A stretch of DNA of 64,000 nt from positions 1 to 64,000 of the forward strand of contig JAOQAG010000007.1 of the NCBI GenBank assembly GCA_025963715.1, read 5' to 3'. The notes under the pieces are model-generated. The model was not told the origin of the DNA. It did not search any database and worked only from the letters and a program-made list of their open reading frames with translations. The DNA is from Bacteroidota bacterium. GTDB lineage: Bacteria; Bacteroidota; Bacteroidia; 2-12-FULL-35-15. The position numbers were made by a program, and so were the translations under genes. This document shows, piece after piece, positions 25,186 through 33,652 of this stretch (its first letter is position 1; each line of letters begins with the position of its first letter).

Positions 25186-27681
25186 CTATCCTAAACCGGT
25201 TCCGGAAATTTTATTTTGTTCGACCAGCTGATTTGCCAATCCGAATAACTGCAGCAATACTCCCTTTAATTCATCGTAATTTTGGCGGTCCAGTGCTTTT
25301 TCACCTCTTTCAATAGCTTTTTTCGCCGCCTTGTAATCTTTGTATTGTCCTTCGCCTTTGGCGGCATATACTGCAAAATAATACGTCATTAACGAAGGCG
25401 TATTGATGATGATCTTCTGGATCAGCCGGTGCTGGCTTTTTTCCAAACCATCGATCTGGTAATAACTGTTGGATGCAAACGCAGTGATCTCCCGTTCTTT
25501 CAGCGCTTCAAATTCAGCAGCATATTGTTTTGGAATATCATCATAATATTCCAGCCAGTTGATCAGCGTGTTTCTCCAGGAATAATAAATTTCCTTTATT
25601 TCCACCAGTTTGTAATTGGTGCCCGAGCTGTAAATTTCCTGCGCCAGTTTTCTTTTCTGTTCATCCACCTGGTATTTCAAATCGCTCAGATCATTATCCC
25701 GTAACGCCATTGCCTTCGAGTACAAGTCCGCCAGCCGCTCCGATTTTTCATTCAGCACCGCTGCCTGCTCATAATCCTCCGCATTTTCTGCTTTCGAAAT
25801 TTCGCGCCCGATAATATTTTTGATCTCTTTTATTTCATCGCGCAATTTGGCAAGACTTACGTGTTTTTCGGACGGGCTGAACACATCTCCGAACTGCTGA
25901 CTGTACAACAATAAATTTACGCTCACACTTACATCGCGGCTCTCGCTCATTTCAATTTTAATTTCCACATCGCTTCCTTTGATCAGGTCGCCCTGCAATT
26001 GGTATGCGGAAATATCAATCACCCCAATCGCTTTGTTGGTGTTGGGATGCGACTGGCTATTACCTTCCAGTAAATTAATGATCAAATGATCGTCTGTATT
26101 TTTTTTGATCGTTTTGCTTACCTCTTTGTAAATGGTTTTTACCAATGGTAAAATACTGTTGCGCTCAAAAACCACCTGGCATTTGGTGGTGTTATTGTCC
26201 AGGTCGTCAATTTCTATGGAAATATCTTCCGGCAACGGCTGCCCGAAAACATTGAACAATCCATGCGTTACCAGGATCTTCGGATAATTTGTCTGGATCT
26301 CGTTTTGTTGCTTGTCAACAATTTTAAACGTAAACTCATTGATCGCATTTTTCCGCAGCGTAATAAATTCGCCGAATTTTGGTATCAGCGGTTTTAATCC
26401 CGTGTCAAAACCCCCGTCATCACGCGTGATCCGGTAAAAGCAATTGGTCGGACAGTTTTTTACCTGTGCGCTTACATACTCTTCCGTATCCTTCGTTGTT
26501 TTGTTGTATGACATCTGCACTTCTATCTGTGCAGTGCTTCCGCTTGTTTTTTCTTCCGGCGTTTCCACCACTGTACACGATTTATTTCCTGCATAAAAAG
26601 CTGCGCCTACCGCCACCGCTGTGGTTGGATCAATGCTGCTGTTCACAACCAGGCCTGTACGTTGCGCTACGCTTTCGCGAACGTACGGAATGTATGTGCT
26701 GCCGCCAATCAGGATGATCTGTTTTAATTCCGAAAAGCTCAGTTGATTTCTTGATACAACCGTTTCGATCATCTCCACCGTTGCATCAATCTGTGTTTTA
26801 ACGCAGCTGTTAAATTCATCGCGGGTAAGCGGAATGTAATATTCTTTTTCCTGCCCGTTCCCTTCAAAATCATAGCTCAGCTCAATCTCCGTGGAAACGT
26901 TATTGCTCAGTTCTTTTTTTGCATCTTCCGCTTTCAGCAGCAAAATATAATACAGCTTTTCGTATTTTCCATTGTGTTTGTTTAGCTCTTCCGCCAGGTC
27001 GGTTTTTTGCGTTTCCGCGATGAGCTTCGGCAATAAAATATTCATCACAATCGAATGATCAAAATCCAAACCGCCTAAATAATTATCGCCCTGGTGATCG
27101 GTTACGCGCATTTCGCCATTGTTGATGCCAATCAGCGCCACATCAAATGTTCCGCCGCCCAGGTCATACACCAGCCATTTCCCGTCCGTTTCCGAATCAA
27201 TTTGCTTGTTAAAAAATGCAAGCGATGCCGCAATGGGTTCCTGCAACAATACCACTTCTTTAAATCCCGCTTCGTAGCCCGCTTTTTTAGTTGCATTGCT
27301 CTGCACGGTATCAAAGCTTGCCGGGATCGTGATCACCACACTTTCGGGTTTTTCCTGCGAATGAATAAAATTTTTCAGCTCCGAAAGGATCAGCGAAGAA
27401 AGCTGGATCGGTGTAAAAAAATCGTTTTTCTGCGGCGAATAATACGTTTCCGATGTTCCCATTTTCCGTTTAAAACCCGCAAACACATTCAGCGGATCTT
27501 TCAGCAGCCATTCCCTTGCTTTATCGCCGATAATGATGCGATCGTTGCGGAAAGCCACACAGCTCGGCAGTGTATCCCTGAACCCTACCGGATTTTTAAA
27601 TACTTCCACACCGGTAGAAGTATATTTTGCAATCAGGGAATTAGTAGTGCCCAGATCTATCGCAAAATTGATTGTTTTCAT
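25186..27681 (-). CDS. Hsp70-family chaperone with long C-terminal helical extension
   Basis: 831 residues, against about 640 for DnaK. The actin-like ATPase is complete: phosphate-1 'IDLGTTN' (8-14), 'VYDLGGGTFD' (171-180) and adenosine motif 'ILIGGSTYIPYVRE' near 330. Residues ~385-560 replace the usual substrate-binding domain with a divergent beta region; residues ~625-831 are coiled coil ('EIKNIIGREISKAENAEDYEQ') and an unusual helical tail ('YYDDIPKQYAAEFEALKERE'). It is the middle gene of a three-gene operon and not next to dnaJ or grpE. A specialised Hsp70, perhaps of an assembly or stress pathway tied to the membrane partner, is my inference. Confidence 0.85.
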   Translation of the reverse strand: MKTINFAIDLGTTNSLIAKYTSTGVEVFKNPVGFRDTLPSCVAFRNDRIIIGDKAREWLLKDPLNVFAGFKRKMGTSETYYSPQKNDFFTPIQLSSLILSELKNFIHSQEKPESVVITIPASFDTVQSNATKKAGYEAGFKEVVLLQEPIAASLAFFNKQIDSETDGKWLVYDLGGGTFDVALIGINNGEMRVTDHQGDNYLGGLDFDHSIVMNILLPKLIAETQKTDLAEELNKHNGKYEKLYYILLLKAEDAKKELSNNVSTEIELSYDFEGNGQEKEYYIPLTRDEFNSCVKTQIDATVEMIETVVSRNQLSFSELKQIILIGGSTYIPYVRESVAQRTGLVVNSSIDPTTAVAVGAAFYAGNKSCTVVETPEEKTSGSTAQIEVQMSYNKTTKDTEEYVSAQVKNCPTNCFYRITRDDGGFDTGLKPLIPKFGEFITLRKNAINEFTFKIVDKQQNEIQTNYPKILVTHGLFNVFGQPLPEDISIEIDDLDNNTTKCQVVFERNSILPLVKTIYKEVSKTIKKNTDDHLIINLLEGNSQSHPNTNKAIGVIDISAYQLQGDLIKGSDVEIKIEMSESRDVSVSVNLLLYSQQFGDVFSPSEKHVSLAKLRDEIKEIKNIIGREISKAENAEDYEQAAVLNEKSERLADLYSKAMALRDNDLSDLKYQVDEQKRKLAQEIYSSGTNYKLVEIKEIYYSWRNTLINWLEYYDDIPKQYAAEFEALKEREITAFASNSYYQIDGLEKSQHRLIQKIIINTPSLMTYYFAVYAAKGEGQYKDYKAAKKAIERGEKALDRQNYDELKGVLLQLFGLANQLVEQNKISGTGLG

Positions 27682-27691
27682 TTGTAAAAAA

Positions 27692-27982
27692 TTATTTTGA
27701 TTCTACGATAACGATTGCACGCTGTACGATTTTCGAATCCTGGATAATGATTGGTTTGATCACTTTGGTGATCACTAAATTTTTTGTGCTTTCGCCGATG
27801 ATCGTAGCGTCTACATCCGTACGCGTATCCTTGTAATCCTCATTCACCGGTGAAGAATAGCTGTAGCCCATTTCCGAAAGCGCTTGTTTGATACGGTTAA
27901 AGCTGCGTGCATTCTCGTCGGAAGCACTTAGTTTGCTTTCCAGCGTATTCAACTGGTTAATGATCTCAATAATGGGTTGCAT
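27692..27982 (-). CDS. Small protein heading the Hsp70 operon
   Basis: 96 residues, soluble. The N-terminal half is a likely coiled coil ('IIEIINQLNTLESKLSASDE'), the C-terminal half beta-rich ('DATIIGESTKNLVITKVIKP', 'QRAIVIVESK'). Its size and helix-then-strand layout faintly resemble a minimal GrpE, the Hsp70 nucleotide exchange factor, but no GrpE motif is visible. It ends 10 bases before the Hsp70 gene. Unrecognised; a co-chaperone or adaptor role is inferred only from position. Confidence 0.6.
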   Translation of the reverse strand: MQPIIEIINQLNTLESKLSASDENARSFNRIKQALSEMGYSYSSPVNEDYKDTRTDVDATIIGESTKNLVITKVIKPIIIQDSKIVQRAIVIVESK

Positions 27983-28100
27983 GCGGAGGAGTGGTTACGT
28001 TTTTTAATGCTTCGGTTTTATCGATCGTAAATTTACTGATTCAGCAGCAATAAAACAACGGAAGAAATTCGCAGGACGTCACAATTTTTTCCACCGCATT

Positions 28101-28372
28101 TTCTACCACATAAGGCACAAAGAAGCACATAAGGCTAAGCCCGAAAAAGGTTTACCACAAAAGAAAACAAAAGAAAGCAAAAGACGGGGTTGTTAAGCTG
28201 TATGCAAAACACCTGCTGAAATGAGATTGCTTCATTCTCCGCAATGACGCATTGCACATTGGCATGTTACACCTGCTTCTTTTGATTCTTTTGTTTTCTT
28301 TTGTGGTTCAAAAGCACACGTTGGCATGTCACAGCTTGCCTTATGTGTTTCTTTGTGCCTTATGTAGTTTAA
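28101..28372. repeat. Long inverted repeat, ~270 bp (copy B2)
   Basis: Arms 28101-28140 and 28334-28372 pair over about 38 bp with a few mismatches (ttctaccacataaggcacaa / complement), as in copy B1. An inner 'accacaaaagaaaacaaaag' pairs with 'cttttgttttcttttgtggt'. In the loop is a 'gagattgcttcattctccgcaatgacg' fragment of the GTCATTGCGAG family. Non-coding, located between the TPR phosphatase stop and the Hsp70 operon promoter. Confidence 0.75.
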
Positions 28373-28479
28373 TTTTTTTTCACTTTCTCTCGTTGGACGC
28401 TGCAGCACGCTACACCCAACATTGAGAAATTTTTATTTTATGATTTTCCGTCTACGAACAACGAACTCCCAACAACACA

Positions 28480-30771
28480 CTACACCCGCACACCCATAAT
28501 GGTAATATCGTCCGTTTGTTCCAGCCCGCCTTTCCAGCCGTTCAGTACTTCCGATAATTTTTCTTTTTGTTCCTCCATGGGTAAATGAGAAATAGAAATC
28601 AGCAATTCTTTTAACTGTTTGTACAGGAATTTTTTCCCTTTGCTTCCTCCAAACTGGTCGGGCATTCCGTCGGTGAACGTGTACACCACATCGCCTTTTT
28701 GCAGCTTCACCGTATGTTGTGTAAACGGCGTATTGTCTTTATCGTGCTTGCCTACCGGCATTTTATCGGAAACAAATTCAAGGATCTTATTTTCCCGCGC
28801 GATCCAGATCGGGTTATTGGCAGCGGCATACGTAAAGCGGTTATTTTTCAGATCAAAACTGATCAGGCTGCAATCCATGCCGTCTTTTCCGCCATCATTG
28901 CTGCCGTCTTTTTTTAAGCGCTCAATAATGGTGTTCCTCGTTTCATTTAAAATAGCGGAAGGTTCCGTTTGTTTTTCAACCGCTTTTTCCAGCGATGAAA
29001 TATTCAGGATGCTCATAATGGCACCCGGAACGCCATGCCCGGTTGAATCTGCAGTGATGCAGGCAAAATTCCCGTTTGCTAATTTAGCCGCCCAGTAAAA
29101 ATCGCCGCTCACCACATCTTTCGGCTGGAAAAAAACAAAATACGAAGGAAGATGTTCATCCAGCAATGTTTTGCTTGCCAGGAAACTCCGCTGGATCCGT
29201 TCCGCATAATTAATACTATCCGTGATCTCTTTGTGTTTTTCTTCGATCAATTGTTTTTGTTCTTCCACAACCGATTTTTGTTTCCGCGTTTCTTTTTCCT
29301 GTTGCTCGATGATTATTTTTTGCCGTTGCGTTATTTTAAAACGGTTGTACATAAATCCGGCAAAAACCAATACCAGTGCTAATCCGCCAAACAAAGCATA
29401 TTGCTGGTTCCGCTTCGCTTTAATTTCGGCTTGCTGCTGACTGATCTGCGCCTGACGCACTTCTTTTTCTTTTGCATTCACCACACTATCGGCAGCAGCT
29501 TTTTTCTCATAATTGTATTGCAATTCCCTTTTAATGCTGGCTTTTTGCACCTGCGTGTTGTTAATGCTATCGCGCATGGTAATGGAAAGCTTGTATACCT
29601 GCAAGGCAAGCGCAGGTTTGTTTTGCATTTCGTAGATCTGATCCAGGATGGTGGCCGCATTTAATATATTTTGTGGAAATCCAATCTCTTTACCGATCGT
29701 GAGGGAACGCTGCGCGAAACTTTCTGCAGTTGCATAATTTTTTTTATTCAAATATACTTTACCGATGTTGCAAAGCGAGTTGGCAATCCCTTTTTTGTAA
29801 CCGATCTCCTCCTGCAGTTTCAGGCTTTTTGTAAAACAATCGAGTGCCTCATCCGGTTTATTTTGATAATCGTTGTAAATGGTTCCTGTGTTAAAAAGCG
29901 AATTTGCCCTTTCTTTTTTATCGTTGTTATCTTCCGCAACTTTTAAACCCCGGCTAAAATAATCCAGCGCTTTTGAAATGTTTCCCTGCTTTTTATAAAT
30001 GCCGCCAATGTTGTTAAGCGCAATAGCAATCCCGGTTTTGTCTTTGTTATTTTCATAGATCTTCAGGCTTTTGCTGTAAAACGTAAGCGCCTGTGCGTAA
30101 TCATCCAAACTGCTGTAGATCGATCCGATGTTGTTAAGCGAATAAGCGATCACTTTGGTGTGATTGCATGCTTCCGCGATTTTCAAACTATTGCTGTAAT
30201 AATCCAACGCTTTCGGAATATTTCCCTGGAAATTATACAGCGAACCGATGCTGAAATACGTTTCGGAAAGCCCTTGTTTGTTATTGATTTCTTCCTGTAC
30301 TTTTTTACATTGCAAAAAATAATCCAGTGCTTTTGCAGTATTATTCTGCGCCTGGTATACCACGCCAGTATTAAAAATGGTGCTCGACAATCCTTTTTTA
30401 TCACCGATCTCTTCCTGGATCTTCCTGCTTTTGCCGTAGTATTCCACGGCTTTGTCATATTCGCCTTTTCGCCGGTACAGGTAACCTTGCTGGCAAATAG
30501 CAGCAGCTAAATTTTTTAAATAAAATGATTTTAATTTTCTCGGATCGCTTTGTAATTTTTGCTCGCACAATTTTTGCAATTGATCGCTGTATTGCGCGAT
30601 CTCACCCTCTTCCGTGGCGTCATCCGCAATAATGTCACTTAAAATACTGCAGCGGCTGGTGTCATTCCCTGCTTTTTTTAATGCAATTTTTAGTGAATCA
30701 AGATGCTGGCCGATTGTAACAGTATGCAGCAAAAAAAATGTGAAGAGGAGAGAGAAGTGTTTTTTAATCAT
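28480..30771 (-). CDS. TPR-SpoIIE sensor phosphatase
   Basis: 763 residues. Signal peptide (1-21), seven or so consecutive TPRs at about 90-365 with 40-residue spacing ('SIGSLYNFQGNIPKALDYYS', 'NNIGGIYKKQGNISKALDYF'), a membrane helix at 458-476, a cytosolic coiled coil (478-520) and a SpoIIE/PP2C phosphatase domain (520-763) with 'GDFYWAAKLANGNFACITAD' and 'DSTGHGVPGA'. This periplasmic-TPR plus cytosolic-phosphatase design is widespread in Bacteroidota and probably acts on an anti-sigma-factor antagonist or similar Ser/Thr phosphoprotein. No partner gene is adjacent. Divergent from the TonB receptor locus. Confidence 0.88.
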   Translation of the reverse strand: MIKKHFSLLFTFFLLHTVTIGQHLDSLKIALKKAGNDTSRCSILSDIIADDATEEGEIAQYSDQLQKLCEQKLQSDPRKLKSFYLKNLAAAICQQGYLYRRKGEYDKAVEYYGKSRKIQEEIGDKKGLSSTIFNTGVVYQAQNNTAKALDYFLQCKKVQEEINNKQGLSETYFSIGSLYNFQGNIPKALDYYSNSLKIAEACNHTKVIAYSLNNIGSIYSSLDDYAQALTFYSKSLKIYENNKDKTGIAIALNNIGGIYKKQGNISKALDYFSRGLKVAEDNNDKKERANSLFNTGTIYNDYQNKPDEALDCFTKSLKLQEEIGYKKGIANSLCNIGKVYLNKKNYATAESFAQRSLTIGKEIGFPQNILNAATILDQIYEMQNKPALALQVYKLSITMRDSINNTQVQKASIKRELQYNYEKKAAADSVVNAKEKEVRQAQISQQQAEIKAKRNQQYALFGGLALVLVFAGFMYNRFKITQRQKIIIEQQEKETRKQKSVVEEQKQLIEEKHKEITDSINYAERIQRSFLASKTLLDEHLPSYFVFFQPKDVVSGDFYWAAKLANGNFACITADSTGHGVPGAIMSILNISSLEKAVEKQTEPSAILNETRNTIIERLKKDGSNDGGKDGMDCSLISFDLKNNRFTYAAANNPIWIARENKILEFVSDKMPVGKHDKDNTPFTQHTVKLQKGDVVYTFTDGMPDQFGGSKGKKFLYKQLKELLISISHLPMEEQKEKLSEVLNGWKGGLEQTDDITIMGVRV

Positions 30772-31009
30772 CGGTTAGAAATGATTTTCATTTAGTTTAT
30801 GAATGTTATTCGGAATCGTGTTTTGTTTTAATTTTTCATGTGTTGTAAACGTACTAATTCGTTGGGAATAAAACAATTGGAATACGCAAAGTCTCTCAAA
30901 ACCAATCAGCATAACCCAAAACATCAGAGCAGTCATAAAACTTATTTATATAAAAAGTGTAGGAAAATAGTAGAATAATTATAAATTAGCATAAATAAGC
31001 TCTAAAGTT

Positions 31010-33058
31010 ATGTGCCCCATGATAACAAAACGAGAAAAAATAAATGCAGGTTTCCAATCTGGAAAAGCAATAGTAAACGAACAAAATAAATGTTCAGATT
31101 CTGTAGACGGAAATAAAAAAAACGGTCCGCGAAATTTTATTTCAACAGCGTTGTTTTTTAGCCTGGCTGTGTTTTCACAACATTCCATGGCTCAAACCGT
31201 AGACACATCATTATCTACCGGTGCGCTGAAAAAACTAAGCCTCGAAGATCTCATGAACATCGAGATCACTTCTGTATCAAAACATCCTGAAAAATTAAAC
31301 AATGCAGCTTCGGCCATACAGGTGATTACCCAGGAAGACATTCGCAGCTCCGGCGCAAAAACGCTGCCCGAAGCCCTACGCCTCGCACCAAATTTACAGG
31401 TAGCACAAGTTAATGCAAGCCAATGGGCAATAAGCGCGCGTGGATTTGACAATGTACTTTCCAATAAATTATTGGTGCTGATCGATGGCCGTACGGTGTA
31501 CACACCGCTTTATGCAGGTGTGTTTTGGGATGTACAAAATATTTTACTGGAAGATGTTGATCGTATAGAAGTAATTAGCGGCCCGGGAGGAACACTCTGG
31601 GGCGCAAACGCGGTGAACGGAGTAATTAATATAATTATGAAAAGCTCCAAAGATACGAAAGGCCTTTATGCCGAAGGATCAATAGGGACAATACTTCCGG
31701 GTTCTGCAAGTTTGCGTTACGGCGGGAAGATCACGGATAAGCTTACGTACCGGGCGTATGTCACAGGATTTAAAATGGGTAGCACCAATCTTTTAGCAGA
31801 TAGTACAAATGCAAAAGATGAATGGACAGCGGTGCAGGGTGGTTTTCGTTTTGACTGGGATCCTTCGGAAAAAGACAAAGTAAGCCTGCAATCGGATATT
31901 TATGACGACAGGCCCAATCCGGATGGCGGCACTTCCAAACCCGTTATAGCAAGAGGGGATAATGTGGTGGCACGCTGGAATCATACTATTTCAGACAAAG
32001 CAGATTTCCAGCTCCAGTCGTATTATGATTATACCTGGCGCGATTTCCGAAACGGGTTTACCGAAAACCTGAATACGTATGATATCGACTGGCAAAATCG
32101 TTATAAGCTGGGTAAACGGAATATAGTAACCTATGGCTTGGGTGCCCGCCTGATGGATCATAAAGTGAATAACCTGGAATTGTTTGAATTTTTACCGGAG
32201 CATAAAATGCTTCATCTGTTCAGCGGATTCGTTCAGGACGAGCTGATGCTGATCAAAGACCGCCTGCGTTTTACACTTGGATCAAAGATCGAACATAACA
32301 GTTATACCGGTTTTGAATTTTCGCCGAACGGGCGCTTAACCTGGACACCATCAGAACATCACACTATCTGGACGGCTGTTTCACGCGCAGTGAGAACACC
32401 GGCACGCATCGACCGCGATTTTGTTATTTCCCTTGCTCCAAACCTTCCGCTGATAACGGGCAGCGATCTGATTTCGGAAACCGTGATCGCGTATGAACTT
32501 GGATGGAGAGTACAACCGGGTAAAAACCTGTCGTTTTCCTTGTCCACGTATTATAATGTATATGATAATATACGAAGTGCCGAGCCCGGCCCGCCGCCAT
32601 TTGGCATCCCGATCATCTTTGCAAATGGTGTTAAAGGCGAAACTTACGGTGCAGAGCTGGCGGTTACTTACCAGTTAACCAGCTGGTGGCATTTGCGCGG
32701 CGGATATACTTACCTCGAAAAACATTTGTGGGTAAAACCTACCAGTAAAGATTCAAATAAAGGAACTGCCGAAAGTGATGATCCTCAGAATCAGTTCCTT
32801 ATTCAGTCCACGATGAAGCTTCCAGGTAAAATTGAACTTGGAACCGTACTGCGTTATGTTGATAAATTACCGGCGCCGTATGTTCCGGATTATTTTGGGC
32901 TGGATGTACGGATCGGATGGAAGCCGTTTAAATTTTTGGAGCTGGATGTAACCGGACAAAATTTATTGTATGATTATCATTCGGAATTTACACCTTCGTC
33001 GCCAACTCCGCGTTTGATATCACGCAGCGTATACGGGAAAGTTATTTTTCGATTTTAA
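31010..33058 (+). CDS. TonB-dependent receptor of the YfiR/kinase locus
   Basis: 682 residues. A signal-like segment ('FISTALFFSLAVFSQHSMAQ') lies unusually deep (about 43-62) because the only ATGs are far upstream, so the start is uncertain. The plug domain begins 'LSLEDLMNIEITSVSK' and includes 'LIDGRTVYTPLYAGVFWDVQ' and 'IEVISGPGGTLWGANAVNGV'; barrel strands follow to a terminal aromatic (VIFRF). No carboxypeptidase-like N-domain, so it is not SusC-type. First gene of a three-gene operon with a YfiR-like protein and a histidine kinase; it may take up or sense the signal these two relay. Confidence 0.9.
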   Translation: MCPMITKREKINAGFQSGKAIVNEQNKCSDSVDGNKKNGPRNFISTALFFSLAVFSQHSMAQTVDTSLSTGALKKLSLEDLMNIEITSVSKHPEKLNNAASAIQVITQEDIRSSGAKTLPEALRLAPNLQVAQVNASQWAISARGFDNVLSNKLLVLIDGRTVYTPLYAGVFWDVQNILLEDVDRIEVISGPGGTLWGANAVNGVINIIMKSSKDTKGLYAEGSIGTILPGSASLRYGGKITDKLTYRAYVTGFKMGSTNLLADSTNAKDEWTAVQGGFRFDWDPSEKDKVSLQSDIYDDRPNPDGGTSKPVIARGDNVVARWNHTISDKADFQLQSYYDYTWRDFRNGFTENLNTYDIDWQNRYKLGKRNIVTYGLGARLMDHKVNNLELFEFLPEHKMLHLFSGFVQDELMLIKDRLRFTLGSKIEHNSYTGFEFSPNGRLTWTPSEHHTIWTAVSRAVRTPARIDRDFVISLAPNLPLITGSDLISETVIAYELGWRVQPGKNLSFSLSTYYNVYDNIRSAEPGPPPFGIPIIFANGVKGETYGAELAVTYQLTSWWHLRGGYTYLEKHLWVKPTSKDSNKGTAESDDPQNQFLIQSTMKLPGKIELGTVLRYVDKLPAPYVPDYFGLDVRIGWKPFKFLELDVTGQNLLYDYHSEFTPSSPTPRLISRSVYGKVIFRF

Positions 33059-33083
33059 AAACAGTAGTGCAAACTATCAATAA

Positions 33084-33650
33084 GTGAAATTCAGCCTGAA
33101 GATCCTGACAAGAAAAATAATTCTTATAACCGCTCTGTTATTGGTGGGTGATGCTGGCTTGTGGGCTCAGCAGCCTTCTTCACGGGAATCGCAGGTAAAA
33201 GCTGTTTTTCTTTTCAACTTCACCCAATTTATAGAATGGCCCGCTAAAACGTTTCCCGACGCCGAATCTCCTTTGATCATTGGTATTTTAGGAGATGATC
33301 CCTTTGGCAATTACCTGGAGCAGGCTACAACCAACGAAAAAATTAACAGCCATCCCCTCATCATTCAGCATTATAAAACGGTGGATGAAATTAAAAAATG
33401 CCACATTCTTTTCGTTAATATTTCAAATAAAGAACAACTGGACCTGGTATTTAAATCGCTGGAAGGCAAGAGTATCCTTACCGTGGGCGATAGCCGTAAT
33501 TTTATTCGGCAGGGTGGTATGATCCGGTTTTTTACGGACAACGATAAAATAAAATTTCAAATCAATGTAGAAGTGGCAAAAGCAGCGGGCTTAACAATTA
33601 GCTCTAAACTGTTGCGGCTGGCGGAGATTGTAACATCTAAAAATAATTAA
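33084..33650 (+). CDS. YfiR-family periplasmic protein
   Basis: 188 residues, GTG start at 33084 (the first in-frame candidate giving a signal peptide, to about 'GLWAQ'). The YfiR (DUF4154) domain is clear: 'ESQVKAVFLFNFTQFIEWP', 'LIIGILGDDPFG', 'KCHILFVNIS', 'GGMIRFFTDNDKIKFQINVE' and 'SSKLLRLAEIV' at the end. In Pseudomonas YfiR is a periplasmic inhibitor of the YfiN diguanylate cyclase. Here the downstream target is probably the histidine kinase instead. Lies 25 bases after the receptor and 2 bases before the kinase. Confidence 0.9.
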   Translation: MKFSLKILTRKIILITALLLVGDAGLWAQQPSSRESQVKAVFLFNFTQFIEWPAKTFPDAESPLIIGILGDDPFGNYLEQATTNEKINSHPLIIQHYKTVDEIKKCHILFVNISNKEQLDLVFKSLEGKSILTVGDSRNFIRQGGMIRFFTDNDKIKFQINVEVAKAAGLTISSKLLRLAEIVTSKNN

Positions 33651-33652
33651 GC

